The notes: generated from the letters alone by a model not told the origin. A stretch of 64,000 nt of DNA from Thioalkalivibrio nitratireducens DSM 14787 (GCF_000321415.2 NC_019902.2:62001-126000); one strand, 5' to 3'. Counted from the stretch's first letter, positions 1 to 9,184 are shown. Translations and numbers: made by a program.

Positions 1-359
1 ATCTCGAGGCACAGCCCCGGTCGGGCCAGCACCGAAACCCAGAGCGTGTTGATCCGCAGGTTCAGTTCCACAAAGGCGATCACCTCGCCGTAGCCTTCCA
101 GCACGCACTGGATTGCTGCGAGGCGCGCGCGGATCTCGTGGTCGTTCCGGCGTTTCAGGCCGGGAATCAGCATCATGAAGTCTGCCAGACGCCGGCCGTC
201 CGCGTCGCGTCGGGGGAGGCGCTGCCACAGGGGCTCGACCGGCTGGAATGCGGAGGCTCGCCGCAGGCCGGGCTCGGCTTGCGGTGCAGCCGGGTCGAGG
301 CGTTCGGCCAGCGGGCAGACCGAGACGAGTCGATCCGGAATCCCGGGCATTCGTGCCAT
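1..359 (-). CDS. Conserved hypothetical protein, 3' part cut by window edge
   Basis: An open frame runs on the minus strand from an ATG at 359 off the left edge. The start is supported by a GGGAGGTGG ribosome-binding site directly upstream. The first part is Pro/Arg-rich and low in complexity. The later part, around residues 60-119, looks like a folded domain and includes the stretch ADFMMLIPGLKRR followed by an IRARLAAIQ helix and a VIAFVELNLRINTLW strand-like segment. I do not recognise the family and assign no function. The gene lies downstream of soxZ in the same direction but beyond a strong terminator, so it is probably transcribed separately. The C-terminus is outside the window. Confidence 0.6.
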   Translation of the reverse strand, partial: MARMPGIPDRLVSVCPLAERLDPAAPQAEPGLRRASAFQPVEPLWQRLPRRDADGRRLADFMMLIPGLKRRNDHEIRARLAAIQCVLEGYGEVIAFVELNLRINTLWVSVLARPGLCLE

Positions 360-445
360 GCCACCTCCCGTCGCGGGCCGGTTGACAGGCGGATCCCGGT
401 GGACCCACCTATTGGCAAGAGGTTACATCGCCCGGGGTGCGGGCA

Positions 446-478
446 CCAAAAAGCCGGGGACATGCCCCGGCTTTTTGG
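446..478 (-). terminator. Rho-independent terminator after soxZ
   Basis: The arms AAAAAGCCGGGG (448-459) and CCCCGGCTTTTT (465-476) form a 12-bp stem with a 5-base loop. There is an A run on one side and a T run on the other, so it can act in both directions. It lies just past the soxZ stop and most simply ends the soxYZ transcript. Confidence 0.85.
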
Positions 479-496
479 CTTGCGCCTGAACCGAAA

Positions 497-802
497 TCAG
501 CCGATTTCGACTTCGGTGCTGTCGCTTTCGCCCTTGTTGTCCTTCCAGGAGAGCTTCAGGGTGTCGCCCTTGCTTCCGGCGAACTGGAACTGGAAGAACG
601 GGTTGCGCGAGATGCCAGCGCCCCACAGGGCGGTCATCACGGTGTTGCCACCCACCTCGGCCTCGACGGTCTCGATGTAGTGGGCGGGAATCAAGTTTCC
701 GGCGCTGTCCTTGCGGGCGCCGGTCTCCATGGGGTGGCTCATCAGGGAGCGAACGGTCACGACGCCGCCGGACTCCTGGGCGCGAACACGAATGGTGGAC
801 AT
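497..802 (-). CDS. soxZ: Thiosulfate-oxidising protein SoxZ
   Basis: SoxZ (101 aa) is the partner of SoxY. The SoxYZ heterodimer is the periplasmic carrier to which sulfur intermediates are covalently bound in the Sox thiosulfate oxidation pathway. The sequence has the family pattern: an early VRAQESGGVV strand, a HPMETGARKD motif, PAHYIETVEAEVGG, and the Ig-like strand pair NPFFQFQFAGSKGDTLKLSW. The length matches the family. There is no signal peptide, as expected, because SoxZ is normally exported as a complex on the Tat signal of SoxY. The ATG at 802 has a GGAGGT site just upstream. It lies 49 bp downstream of soxY in a two-gene operon. No soxA, X, B or CD genes are within the window. Confidence 0.95.
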   Translation of the reverse strand: MSTIRVRAQESGGVVTVRSLMSHPMETGARKDSAGNLIPAHYIETVEAEVGGNTVMTALWGAGISRNPFFQFQFAGSKGDTLKLSWKDNKGESDSTEVEIG

Positions 803-851
803 TTAGCTATACCTCCAGAATTGGGAAAAGTCGGTTCGTCAATGCCGGCCG

Positions 852-1322
852 TTAGCCGCCGCAGCCACCGATGGTGACCTTCACTTCGCGGGCCGCGCTG
901 TACCAGGTGCCGCCCGACTTCACGGCCGCGACCACGTCGGAGGACTGGCCGAGCTTGATTCGGGTGGCCACCATGGGCACGGCGCCGGCACCCAGGAGGT
1001 ACTTGGATGTCAGCGGGGAGCCGTTCTCCACCGCGAACAGGGCCATTTCGGTCACGTCGGACATGCCGGTTTCCATCGTCACCGGGACCACGGCGCCGTT
1101 TTCGGCGATCTCGGGGGCGGTGATTTCGATGTCGCCGGGGGTCAGGTCGGTCGTGCCCAGTGCGGCACTCAGGGCATTGTCCATGCCGCGGGCTTCGAAG
1201 GCATCGGCGGGCCAGGCGGCCAACAGCTGGCTGGGAGCCAGGAGGCCGGCTCCAACGGCGACGCCGACGGTGCCGGCAGCCAGGGTGCCTTTCAGGAAGA
1301 CACGACGCTTGTTACTGGTCAT
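852..1322 (-). CDS. soxY: Sulfur-carrier protein SoxY, Tat-exported
   Basis: SoxY (156 aa) carries the sulfur substrate as a thio-conjugate on a C-terminal cysteine. The N-terminus has a twin-arginine signal (KRRVFLKGTLAAG) followed by a hydrophobic stretch to about residue 35. The C-terminus ends in the diagnostic GGCGG pentapeptide holding the substrate-binding Cys. The Ig-like fold body includes EITAPEIAENGAVVPV and KYLLGAGAVPMVATRIKLGQ. An AGGAGAT site lies upstream of the ATG. It is the first gene of the soxYZ pair and is divergent from lptM-lysA across a 555-bp gap. Finding YZ without the rest of the sox set suggests that other sox genes lie elsewhere, or that the carrier serves a truncated Sox pathway. 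The second option is inference. Confidence 0.96.
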   Translation of the reverse strand: MTSNKRRVFLKGTLAAGTVGVAVGAGLLAPSQLLAAWPADAFEARGMDNALSAALGTTDLTPGDIEITAPEIAENGAVVPVTMETGMSDVTEMALFAVENGSPLTSKYLLGAGAVPMVATRIKLGQSSDVVAAVKSGGTWYSAAREVKVTIGGCGG

Positions 1323-1877
1323 GGAGATCTCCTCTCATCTTTGGGTCGTTCCGGATCGTCCGGGGCGTGGGTTGTTACGCCTGCACTACGGACGGTGGCT
1401 AAGACTAATCTATTCCCACAGGGTTTCACGAATTTTCCACCAATGCCGCTGCCGGCTTCCAGGCGGGCACGCGAGCCCCCTGGGGGAGACGGCCGCGGGC
1501 CCTTCCCGTGCGCCCGTCGGGCGACACCGGATTAACGAGTATAGACCACCCACCTGGCATGCACTCGCGGTGCACTGTCCGCCTCCCCAAGGCTCCCCCG
1601 CAAAGGGTCCCCGCAAAGGGGAAGGGAGGTTCTCGTCGCCAGGGGCGGCGCAGGGCCATGGCCATGGCGGCCGCCGCAGGTTGTGCCACAGGCACAACGT
1701 CGCGGGTGTTGGTGATGGCCTGGGGCCTGAAGTTGGCTGGCGCGTGTGCTTGTGCCTCCGGCGTCGGCGCAAGCCGCGCGGGATCACGCCATGCGACGAT
1801 TCTTCCCGGGTCGGGGGTGGCCGCGTGCGCCATGAGAGTTAGACTGATGCCTTCGGCCCGAACTGTGTCCATATCCA
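1323..1877. other. Intergenic region between divergent soxY and lptM
   Basis: This 555-bp stretch lies between two divergent transcripts and should hold both promoters. An AT-richer patch at about 1395-1440 is the most promoter-like part on the soxY side; read on the minus strand it contains GGAATAGATTAG, which could include a -10 element. A small palindrome, GTTGTGCC-N-GGCACAAC, lies at 1679-1698 and recurs elsewhere in the window. Frames here are open only because of the high GC, and none resembles a known protein. There is no cyaY, which often flanks lptM in relatives. Confidence 0.5.
1679..1698. repeat. GTTGTGCC/GGCACAAC palindromic repeat, copy 1
   Basis: Two 8-base arms (GTTGTGCC and GGCACAAC) are separated by a short loop. 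Other copies lie at 14103-14122, 14166-14187, 22220-22244 and 22300-22319, all between genes. This behaves as a REP-like interspersed element. Confidence 0.6.
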
Positions 1878-2006
1878 ATGCCCTGCAAAGCCCACGTTGC
1901 CCTGATCCTGGTCGTCGTCCTCCTGGGAACCCTGCAGATATTGGCCAGCTGCGGGCAGAAGGGGGACCTCTACTTCCCCGACGATGCTTCCGAGGAGCGG
2001 CGCTGA
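1878..2006 (+). CDS. lptM: LPS translocon maturation chaperone LptM (YifL-type lipoprotein)
   Basis: A 42-residue lipoprotein. The hydrophobic signal VALILVVVLLGTLQI is followed by a lipobox LASC with the lipidated Cys at residue 24. The mature part CGQKGDLYFPDD carries the CGQKG-LY-P signature that defines LptM/YifL. The family acts at the outer membrane, where it assists oxidative maturation of the LptD/E translocon. The gene sits immediately upstream of lysA, with its TGA sharing one base with the lysA ATG (TGATG). The lptM-lysA-dapF neighbourhood is typical of gammaproteobacteria. Confidence 0.9.
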   Translation: MPCKAHVALILVVVLLGTLQILASCGQKGDLYFPDDASEERR

Positions 2007-3259
2007 TGGATCACTTTGATCTGCGTGACGGCGTGCTGCACTGCGAGTTGGTGCCGCTGACCGAAGTTGCCGAGGCGGTCGGCACCCCGGCCTATGTGTA
2101 TTCGCGTGCGACTCTGACCCGCCACTACCATGCGTTCGCCAACGCGCTCGAGGGCATCCCGCACCAGGTCTGCTTCGCGGTCAAGGCGAATTCCAGCCTG
2201 GCCGTGCTGAACGTGCTCGCGCGCCTCGGGGCCGGTTTCGACATCGTTTCGGGCGGCGAGCTGGAGCGGGTGCTGCGCGCCGGCGGGGAACCCGGCAAGG
2301 TGGTCTTTTCCGGGGTCGGCAAGACGGCGGGCGAGATGCGCCGGGCCCTGCAGGTGGGTATCCATTGCTTCAACGTCGAATCCGGGCCGGAACTCGAACT
2401 GCTGAATGCGGTGGCCGGGGACATGGGCCTGCGCGCGCCGATCGCGATTCGGGTGAACCCGGACGTGGATGCGGAGACACACCCCTACATCGCGACCGGG
2501 CTGCGCGAGAACAAGTTCGGGGTCGACATCGCAGCCGCGCACGCACTGTACCTGGAGGCCACGCGCCTCGGGCACCTGGAGATCCGAGGCGTCGGGTTCC
2601 ACATCGGCTCGCAGTTGACCCGGCTGACTCCGTTCACCGACGCCCTGCGGCGCGTGCTGGCGCTCGCCGACGACCTGGAGCGCGACGGGATCGGGCTCGC
2701 GCACATCGACGTCGGCGGAGGCCTGGGCGTGCGCTACCGCGACGAGACTCCGCCCGAGCCGGCCGACTATGCCGCGGCGCTGCGCGAATTGCTCGCCGAC
2801 CGGAACTGGCCGGTATTGCTCGAGCCGGGGCGGGCGATCGCCGCGAACGCGGGGGTGTTCCTGACCCGGGTCGAGTTGCTGAAACACACGGCGCACAAGG
2901 ACTTCGCGGTCGTCGACGGGGCGATGAATGACCTGATCCGCCCCGCGCTGTACGGAGCCTGGCAGGAGATCGTTCCGGTCTCGCCCCGGAACGGGGAATC
3001 GCGGCGCTACGATGTGGTCGGGCCGGTCTGCGAGACCGGCGACTTCCTCGGCCGCGAGCGCGAGCTGGTGCTCGCACCGGGCGATTTGATGGCGGTGCGC
3101 TCTGCCGGTGCCTATGGATACGTGATGGCAAGCAACTACAACAGCCGGCCGCGTCCGCCCGAGGTGATGGTCGACGGCGACCGTTACTACATCGTGAACC
3201 GGCGCGAACAGGTGGACCACCTGATGATGCGCGAGAGCATGCTGCCGGTGGCGGACTGA
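2006..3259 (+). CDS. lysA: Diaminopimelate decarboxylase
   Basis: LysA (417 aa) is a PLP enzyme that converts meso-diaminopimelate to lysine, the last step of the DAP pathway. The fold type III alanine-racemase-like barrel is clear: the PLP-binding lysine is K60 in FAVKANSS, the phosphate-binding glycines are in DVGGGLGVRY, and the second active-site contribution is CETGDFLG. The start at 2006 is fixed by the overlap with the lptM stop and gives the usual family length. The gene overlaps the following methyltransferase (ATGA), so translation is probably coupled. Its position next to dapF places two consecutive enzymes of lysine biosynthesis in one operon. Confidence 0.96.
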   Translation: MDHFDLRDGVLHCELVPLTEVAEAVGTPAYVYSRATLTRHYHAFANALEGIPHQVCFAVKANSSLAVLNVLARLGAGFDIVSGGELERVLRAGGEPGKVVFSGVGKTAGEMRRALQVGIHCFNVESGPELELLNAVAGDMGLRAPIAIRVNPDVDAETHPYIATGLRENKFGVDIAAAHALYLEATRLGHLEIRGVGFHIGSQLTRLTPFTDALRRVLALADDLERDGIGLAHIDVGGGLGVRYRDETPPEPADYAAALRELLADRNWPVLLEPGRAIAANAGVFLTRVELLKHTAHKDFAVVDGAMNDLIRPALYGAWQEIVPVSPRNGESRRYDVVGPVCETGDFLGRERELVLAPGDLMAVRSAGAYGYVMASNYNSRPRPPEVMVDGDRYYIVNRREQVDHLMMRESMLPVAD

Positions 3260-3918
3260 TGGAGCGCCGTCTGGAACCGGAACTGATGCTCGACCCGGAG
3301 CAGGCGCGGGCGTATGCCGAGGCCGATTTCGCCGAGCCGCACGAACGGTTTGTCGACCTGTTCGCGGAACGCTTTCCGGACATGGTCGGCGGAGCCGTGC
3401 TGGATCTGGGCTGCGGCCCGGGTGATGTGAGCCTGAGGCTGGCCGCGCGGTATCCGGCCTGTGTGGTCCACGGGATCGACGGCGCGCCGGCGATGCTGGC
3501 CGCCGGCGAGACGCTGTGCAGGGCGCATCCGGCCGGTCCCCGCGTGCAGCTGCGCCTGGGGCAGTTGCCCGAGGTGCGAGCCCCGGGTGCACCTTACGAG
3601 ACGATCGTATCCAACAGCCTGCTGCACCACCTGCACGACCCGCGGGTGCTCTGGGGCGTGATCCTGCGCGATGGCGCGCCCGGGGCACGGGTGTTCGTGA
3701 TGGATCTCTGCAGGCCCGAAACCGCGGAGCGGGTCTCTGCACTGGTGGCGCGCCACGCTGCGAACGAGCCGGAAGTGCTGCGGCGCGACTTCGAGGATTC
3801 GCTGTACGCGGCGTTCACGCCCGAGGAAGTGCGGTCGCAGCTCGACGAGGCCGGCCTCGAGGCATTTCAAGTCGAGCAGGTCAGCGATCGCCACCTCGTG
3901 GCCTGGGGCCGCCTGTGA
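3259..3918 (+). CDS. Class I SAM-dependent methyltransferase
   Basis: A 219-residue Rossmann-type methyltransferase. Motif I is VLDLGCGPGDVSLRLA at about residues 46-61, followed by the acidic end of beta-2 in VHGIDGAPAML. Motif IV is represented by ETIVSNSLLHHLHDP. The family methylates small molecules or macromolecules with S-adenosylmethionine; the substrate cannot be read from the sequence. The TGA of lysA overlaps the ATG here, so it belongs to the lysA-dapF operon. It is an extra gene within an otherwise conserved gammaproteobacterial neighbourhood. No membrane segment is evident. Confidence 0.8.
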   Translation: MERRLEPELMLDPEQARAYAEADFAEPHERFVDLFAERFPDMVGGAVLDLGCGPGDVSLRLAARYPACVVHGIDGAPAMLAAGETLCRAHPAGPRVQLRLGQLPEVRAPGAPYETIVSNSLLHHLHDPRVLWGVILRDGAPGARVFVMDLCRPETAERVSALVARHAANEPEVLRRDFEDSLYAAFTPEEVRSQLDEAGLEAFQVEQVSDRHLVAWGRL

Positions 3919-3963
3919 TTCGGCGAAGCTGCGAGGCACGGGACTGACACGGACAAGGCGACG

Positions 3964-4800
3964 ATGAAACTCGCGTTCACCAAGATGCACGGCCTGGGCA
4001 ACGATTTTGTGGTAATCGACGGGGTACGCCAGCGGGTAAACCTGGACCCGGAAGCGATCCGTTTCCTCGCCGACCGCCACTTCGGGATCGGTTGCGACCA
4101 GGTGTTGCTGGTCGAGCGCCCGGTGGATCCGTCGCGGGCGCTGTTTCGCTACCGGATCTTCAATGCGGACGGCGGCGAGGTCGAGCAGTGCGGGAACGGC
4201 GCCCGGTGCTTCGCGGTGTTCGTACGCGAGCAGGGGCTGACGCAGGCCGATACGATCCCGGTTGAGACGCTGTCGGGGCCGATCGAGCTCCGGGTCGAGG
4301 CCGATGGCCAGGTGACGGTGAACATGGGACGCCCTCGTTTCCATCCCGACCAGCTTCCGTTCCTCGCGCCGACCGAGGTCGACGAGTATCCGCTCGAAGT
4401 CGACGGCGAACCGCTGCGGATCGGTGCGGTGTCGATGGGTAACCCCCACGCGGTGTTGCTGGTCGACGCGGTGGCGACCGCGCCGGTCGAGCGGCTCGGC
4501 CCGGCGATTGAGCACCATCCGCGCTTTCCGGACCGGGTCAACGTCGGGTTCGCGGCCGTCCGGGCCCGCGACCGGATCGACCTGCGTGTCTGGGAACGCG
4601 GTGCGGGCGAGACGCTGGCCTGCGGTACCGGTGCCTGTGCCGCAATGGCCGTGGCGCGGCGGCGCGGCCTGGTCGATACCCGGGTTCGGGTCGACCTGCC
4701 GGGGGGAAGCCTTGTGCTAAGCTGGAGCGGCGAATCGGATCAACCGGTGTGGATGACCGGGCCCGCCACCACAGTTTTCCACGGTCGAATCGAGCGATGA
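3964..4800 (+). CDS. dapF: Diaminopimelate epimerase
   Basis: DapF (278 aa) interconverts LL- and meso-diaminopimelate using two cysteines as acid and base, without a cofactor. Both are present: C76 in [10 protein letters not shown] and C220 in ACGTGACA. The N-terminal [13 protein letters not shown] signature and the internal pseudo-repeat of two similar halves fit the family, and the length is normal. It precedes DUF484 with an ATGA overlap. Together with lysA it supplies lysine, and it also provides meso-DAP for peptidoglycan. Confidence 0.97.
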   Translation: MKLAFTKMHGLGNDFVVIDGVRQRVNLDPEAIRFLADRHFGIGCDQVLLVERPVDPSRALFRYRIFNADGGEVEQCGNGARCFAVFVREQGLTQADTIPVETLSGPIELRVEADGQVTVNMGRPRFHPDQLPFLAPTEVDEYPLEVDGEPLRIGAVSMGNPHAVLLVDAVATAPVERLGPAIEHHPRFPDRVNVGFAAVRARDRIDLRVWERGAGETLACGTGACAAMAVARRRGLVDTRVRVDLPGGSLVLSWSGESDQPVWMTGPATTVFHGRIER

Positions 4801-5498
4801 CAGCCAGTTCCCCGAAAGCCGAACCCGAATTCCCCAGCGAACAGGCGGTGGAGGCGTATCTCCGCGCGCACCCCGACTTCTTCGAGCGCCACCTGCCGTT
4901 GCTGACCCTGCTGCGTTTGCCGCATCCCGTCAGCGGATCGGTCTCGCTGATCGAACGACAGGTGGCCCTGCTGCGCGACCGGCACCGCCAGCTGGAGCAG
5001 CACATGGGCGACCTGGTCGAGCGTGCGCGCGACAATGAGCGCGTCGGCGAGCATCTGCACCGGCTGGCCTGCACGCTGATGCACGCCGAGGACCCGGACG
5101 CGGTGCTGGCACTGACCCAGGACGCGCTGCGCGACGAGATGAAGGCGGAACTCGTCAGCATCCGGCTGATCGGCACCGAACATGACGACCTGCACCGCCT
5201 GCGCGAAGCGGATCTGGTGCATTTCGAGGATCTGTTCGCGCGCGGACGGGCCCAGTGCGGGCGGTTGCCCCGAGCGGCGCTCGAGTTCATGTTCGGCGAC
5301 GATGCGAGCGCGGTCGGATCGGCGATCCTGATGCCGCTGGTGGCCGAAGGCGGCGGACGCACGGGCGTTCTGGCGCTGGGCAGCCGGTCGGCCGAGCGTT
5401 TCCAGCCGGACATGGGTACCTACTTCGTGACCCACCTCGGCGAACTGCTGGCCGAGGCGATCCGCTGTCATTCCGACCGTGGATGCGCGGGGAAGTAG
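4797..5498 (+). CDS. DUF484 family protein (GAF-like fold)
   Basis: A 233-residue DUF484 protein. The N-terminus has the typical [19 protein letters not shown] motif. A helical linker with coiled-coil character (residues about 50-90) leads into a GAF-like domain containing [18 protein letters not shown] and VGSAILMPL. Members are nearly always encoded between dapF and xerC in gammaproteobacteria, but their function is not established. The start at 4797 overlaps the dapF stop by the ATGA arrangement, giving the expected length and N-terminus. An upstream in-frame ATG would extend the protein by 16 unlikely residues. Confidence 0.92.
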   Translation: MTASSPKAEPEFPSEQAVEAYLRAHPDFFERHLPLLTLLRLPHPVSGSVSLIERQVALLRDRHRQLEQHMGDLVERARDNERVGEHLHRLACTLMHAEDPDAVLALTQDALRDEMKAELVSIRLIGTEHDDLHRLREADLVHFEDLFARGRAQCGRLPRAALEFMFGDDASAVGSAILMPLVAEGGGRTGVLALGSRSAERFQPDMGTYFVTHLGELLAEAIRCHSDRGCAGK

Positions 5499-5586
5499 CC
5501 GATGCCTTCCGAGGGGCGCCCACGCCTGCTGCTGCGCCGCGCAGCCATGGTTCCTGCACGGCCTGCGTGCCCGATCCCGAAGCCCC

Positions 5587-6540
5587 ATGCGTGCCGAGGC
5601 TGAGCCGGGCCACGCGGTGGCGGATCCGGCGGTCGCCGCGTTTCTCGAACATCTGCGGGGCGAACGCGGGCTCTCGGCGCATACCGTCTCGGCCTACGCA
5701 CGCGATCTCGAGCGCCTTCGGGGGCTCGTGGCCGACACCTGGAACGAACTGCAGCCGGCGGATCTGCGCCGGGCTGCGGCCGCGCTGGCCCGGGACGGGC
5801 AGAAGCCACGGAGTGTCCAGCGGTTCCTGTCGGCCGCGCGGAGCTTCGGGCGCTGGGCGGTGCGCGAGGGGTGGATGGAACACAACCCGGCGGCGGCGGT
5901 GCGTGGCCCCCGGCTGGGCCGGCCCCTGCCGAGGACGCTGGACGTCGACCAGGCCGAGCGGGCGATGTGCCCGCAGGGCGACGATGGGCTGGATCTGCGT
6001 GACCGGGCGCTGCTGGAGCTCTTCTACTCCTCCGGTCTGCGCCTGTCGGAACTGACCGGGCTGGATCTCGGCGGACTCGACCTCGACGCAGGGCTCGTTC
6101 GCGTGCTGGGCAAGGGCCGGCGCGAGCGCACGGTGCCGGTGGGGCGTCCGGCCCGCGCGGTGCTACGCGAGTGGCTGGCAGTGCGCGCGGACTGGGCGGG
6201 GCCGGATCAGCCGGCGCTGTTCGTATCGCAGCGCGGCCGGCGGCTGGGCAATCGCGCGGTGCAGTACCGGCTGGCGCAGGCCGGGCTGCGGGCGGGTCTG
6301 CCCGAGCGGCTGCACCCGCACCGGCTGCGCCATGCCTTCGCGAGCCACCTGCTCGAGTCTTCCGGGGATCTGCGCGCGGTGCAGGAACTGCTGGGGCATG
6401 CCGATCTCGCAACCACGCAAATCTACACCCATCTGGATTTTCAGCACCTGGCGCAGGTATACGACAGCGCACACCCGCGGGCGCGGCGGCGATCGCGCTT
6501 GCCGGCGGGCGGCAAGGGCACGACTTCGGCAGGCTCCTAG
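5587..6540 (+). CDS. xerC: Tyrosine recombinase XerC
   Basis: XerC (317 aa) works with XerD at dif to resolve chromosome dimers. The N-terminal SAM-like core-binding domain covers about residues 10-95 (FLEHLRGERGLSAHTVSAYARDLERL). The catalytic domain has Arg I in SSGLRLSEL, the HRLRH box, a HADLATTQIYTH segment with the second His and the nucleophilic Tyr. The ATG at 5587 is chosen because the residues before it look non-coding and this N-terminus matches the family. The dapF-DUF484-xerC order is the standard gammaproteobacterial arrangement, which favours XerC over XerD. Confidence 0.94.
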   Translation: MRAEAEPGHAVADPAVAAFLEHLRGERGLSAHTVSAYARDLERLRGLVADTWNELQPADLRRAAAALARDGQKPRSVQRFLSAARSFGRWAVREGWMEHNPAAAVRGPRLGRPLPRTLDVDQAERAMCPQGDDGLDLRDRALLELFYSSGLRLSELTGLDLGGLDLDAGLVRVLGKGRRERTVPVGRPARAVLREWLAVRADWAGPDQPALFVSQRGRRLGNRAVQYRLAQAGLRAGLPERLHPHRLRHAFASHLLESSGDLRAVQELLGHADLATTQIYTHLDFQHLAQVYDSAHPRARRRSRLPAGGKGTTSAGS

Positions 6541-6636
6541 GAGCACGCCGGGCGTGCGCAGAGTATCCTGCGGCGCGTCTCGACGGGATCCCGAACCATG
6601 CAGCCGCGCGCCGGGCGCGCGAACAGGAGGTCATCC

Positions 6637-7191
6637 TTGGAGCAATTTCGCGGCACCACCATCGTCAGCGTCCGGCGCAACGGCGAGGTGACCCTCGGCG
6701 GCGACGGGCAGGTTTCGCTGGGCAATACGGTGATGAAAGGCAACGCGCGCAAGGTCCGGCGTGTCTATCATGACCGCATCCTCGCCGGGTTTGCCGGCGG
6801 CACCGCCGATGCCTTCACGCTGTTCGAACGCTTCGAGGGCATGCTCGAGAAGCACTCGGGCAACATGACCCGGGCTGCGGTCGAACTGGCGAAGGACTGG
6901 CGGACCGACCGCGCGCTGCGCCGGCTGGAGGCGTTGCTGGCGGTGGCCGACAACGAGCATTCGTTCGTGATCTCGGGCAACGGCGACGTGATCGAGCCCG
7001 AGCACAGCCTGATCGCGATCGGCTCCGGCGGGCCGTATGCACAGGCGGCGGCGCGGGCATTGCTCGAGAATACCGAACTGCCGGCGCGAGAGATCGTCGA
7101 ACGGAGTCTCGGCATTGCCGCCGACATCTGCATCTACACCAACCACCAGATCACGCTCGAACACCTCGGGCCGGAAACGCGCCGCGCCTGA
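6637..7191 (+). CDS. hslV: ATP-dependent protease subunit HslV
   Basis: HslV (184 aa) is the proteolytic core of the HslUV (ClpQY) protease. It is an N-terminal-nucleophile threonine peptidase that forms two stacked hexamers. The start is taken as TTG at 6637, because a perfect AGGAGG ends 6 bases upstream and translation then begins [14 protein letters not shown], matching relatives in which a short propeptide is removed to expose the catalytic Thr (T7 here). An in-frame ATG at 6598 would add 13 residues with no ribosome-binding site. The conserved [26 protein letters not shown] and DICIYTN segments are all present. hslU follows after 15 bp. Confidence 0.95.
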   Translation: MEQFRGTTIVSVRRNGEVTLGGDGQVSLGNTVMKGNARKVRRVYHDRILAGFAGGTADAFTLFERFEGMLEKHSGNMTRAAVELAKDWRTDRALRRLEALLAVADNEHSFVISGNGDVIEPEHSLIAIGSGGPYAQAAARALLENTELPAREIVERSLGIAADICIYTNHQITLEHLGPETRRA

Positions 7192-7206
7192 CGCAAGGAT
7201 TCCCCG

Positions 7207-8535
7207 ATGACCGACATGACCCCGCGCGAGATCGTCCAGGAACTGGACCGTTACATCATTGGCCAGAGCGAGGCCAAGCGTTCCGTGGCCGTAGCACTGC
7301 GCAACCGCTGGCGCCGGCAGCAGCTGCCGGAGGCGCTGCGCCAGGAAGTCACGCCCAAGAACATCCTGATGATCGGCCCGACCGGTGTCGGCAAGACCGA
7401 GATCGCGCGCCGGCTGGCGCGGCTGGCCAAGGCGCCGTTCCTGAAAGTCGAGGCGACCAAGTTCACCGAGGTTGGCTATGTCGGCCGCGATGTCGAGTCG
7501 ATCATCCGCGACCTGGCCGATGCCTCGGTGAAGCAGCTGCGCGAGGAGGAGATGGTCCAGCACCGTGGCAAGGCCGAGGACGCAGCCGAAGAACGCATCC
7601 TCGACGCGTTGCTGCCGCGCCCGCGGGCGACCGGCTACACCGCCGAGCCCGAACCCGCCGACAACGACACGCGCCAGAAGCTGCGGAAGCGCCTGCGCGA
7701 GGGCGGCCTGGACGATCGCGAGATCGAAATCGAAGTGCGTGCGGTGCAGCCGGGACTGGAGATCATGACGCCGCCCGGGATGGAGGAAATGGCCAGCCAG
7801 CTGCAGTCGATGTTCCAGAACCTGGGCGGCAACCGCACCCGCAATCGGCGCCTGAAAGTGCGCGACGCAATGCGCCTGCTGACCGACGAGGAGGCGGCGC
7901 GCCTGGTGAACGAGGACGAACTGAAACTGAAGGCAGTGGAACGGGTCGAGCAGAGCGGTATCGTGTTCCTCGACGAGATCGACAAGGTCGCGAAACGTGG
8001 CGAGCACGGCGGTACCGACGTCTCGCGCGAGGGAGTGCAGCGTGACCTGCTGCCGCTGGTCGAAGGCACCACGGTGAACACCAAGCTCGGCATGGTGCGT
8101 ACCGACCACATCCTGTTCATCGCCTCGGGCGCGTTTCACCTGTCCAAGCCGTCGGACCTGATCCCCGAGTTGCAGGGCCGCCTGCCGATCCGGGTGGAGC
8201 TGGACGCCCTTTCGGTGGAGGATTTCGTCCGCATCCTGACCGAGCCGACTGCTTCGCTGACCGAGCAGTACACGGCCCTGCTCGCTACCGAGGGGGTCAC
8301 TCTGGAGTTCCGCCCGGATGGCGTGCGCCGGATCGCCGAGATCGCGCACGACGTGAACGCGAGCACCGAAAACATCGGCGCACGGCGGCTGCACACGGTG
8401 CTGGAGCGCCTGCTGCAGCAGGTCGCGTTCGAGGCTCCGGACGTAGCCGGGCCGGTGATCGTCGATGCGGCGATGGTCGAGCAGAGCTTGGGCGAACTGA
8501 TCCAGGATGAGGATCTTTCCCGCTATATCCTCTGA
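7207..8535 (+). CDS. hslU: HslUV ATPase subunit HslU
   Basis: HslU (442 aa) is the AAA+ unfoldase that feeds substrates into HslV. Walker A is GPTGVGKTE (residues about 57-65), and Walker B with the DEID sequence is in [10 protein letters not shown] (about 250-259). The intermediate I-domain lies between them at about 110-235. The C-terminus ends LSRYIL, the tail that inserts into HslV pockets to activate it. The gene is complete and of normal length, and forms a two-gene operon with hslV. No heat-shock promoter could be confirmed by eye. Confidence 0.97.
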   Translation: MTDMTPREIVQELDRYIIGQSEAKRSVAVALRNRWRRQQLPEALRQEVTPKNILMIGPTGVGKTEIARRLARLAKAPFLKVEATKFTEVGYVGRDVESIIRDLADASVKQLREEEMVQHRGKAEDAAEERILDALLPRPRATGYTAEPEPADNDTRQKLRKRLREGGLDDREIEIEVRAVQPGLEIMTPPGMEEMASQLQSMFQNLGGNRTRNRRLKVRDAMRLLTDEEAARLVNEDELKLKAVERVEQSGIVFLDEIDKVAKRGEHGGTDVSREGVQRDLLPLVEGTTVNTKLGMVRTDHILFIASGAFHLSKPSDLIPELQGRLPIRVELDALSVEDFVRILTEPTASLTEQYTALLATEGVTLEFRPDGVRRIAEIAHDVNASTENIGARRLHTVLERLLQQVAFEAPDVAGPVIVDAAMVEQSLGELIQDEDLSRYIL

Positions 8536-8808
8536 CCCGGCCATCTCTATCTGTCGTTCGGAAACGCCGGTGCAGCAACAGGGTGGGCTCGAGGACACGC
8601 GCCCACCCCACAGGTGCGCGGGGTCGGCAGGGCGCACGCTGCGCCTGGCCCGGCCTGCGCCCCGAGCGGCCCTGCACGACCGCGGAGTGGCTTGGGCGAA
8701 ACGTGCCCACCACGATGCCCGGGGCGGTGGGTATGCCGGGTCTGGCCCGCGCTGGGTGTATGAGAACGTTTACTCTGAGCCGGAATTGGCAATGCTGAGG
8801 AGCACAAT

Positions 8809-9174
8809 ATGAGCAGCAAACATCGCCCCACGGATATTCAGTTGCACCAGAAGTCACGCATCCTTGAACTCGGCTACGCGGATGGCACCACCTTCCGCCT
8901 GCCCTGCGAATTCCTGCGCGTCTACTCGCCTTCCGCCGAGGTGCGCGGCCATGGCCCGGGGCAGGAAACGCTGCAGCTTGGCAAGGAGGACGTGAGCATC
9001 ACCGAGGTGGAGCCGGTCGGCCACTACGCGGTGAAGCTGGTCTTCTCCGATGGCCACGACACGGGTATCTTCGACTGGGACTACCTGTACAACCTCGGCC
9101 TGGAGCAGGAACAGCTATGGCAAGAGTACCTGGACAAGCTCGCCGCCGCCGGCCACCAGCGCAAGACGCATTGA
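8809..9174 (+). CDS. DUF971 domain protein (GBBH-like N-terminal domain)
   Basis: A 121-residue single-domain protein of the DUF971 / gamma-butyrobetaine-hydroxylase-like N-terminal family. The family features are [20 protein letters not shown], the [21 protein letters not shown] segment and the C-terminal [18 protein letters not shown]. Related domains bind zinc in the eukaryotic dioxygenases, but the role of stand-alone bacterial members is not settled. It lies 10 bp upstream of ubiE, and this pairing of DUF971 with the ubiE-ubiJ-ubiB genes recurs in gammaproteobacteria. The 273-bp gap before it holds no recognisable gene. Confidence 0.9.
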   Translation: MSSKHRPTDIQLHQKSRILELGYADGTTFRLPCEFLRVYSPSAEVRGHGPGQETLQLGKEDVSITEVEPVGHYAVKLVFSDGHDTGIFDWDYLYNLGLEQEQLWQEYLDKLAAAGHQRKTH

Positions 9175-9184
9175 TATACCCACG

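Noticed and set aside
1426-1878. A 150-residue minus-strand frame upstream of lptM, where cyaY is often found
   Set aside because: It is low-complexity Pro/Ala/Arg, without any frataxin motif, and contains a REP-like palindrome.
1970-3742. A 590-residue open frame antisense to lysA and the methyltransferase
   Set aside because: It is antisense to two recognised genes with strong motifs; an effect of high GC.
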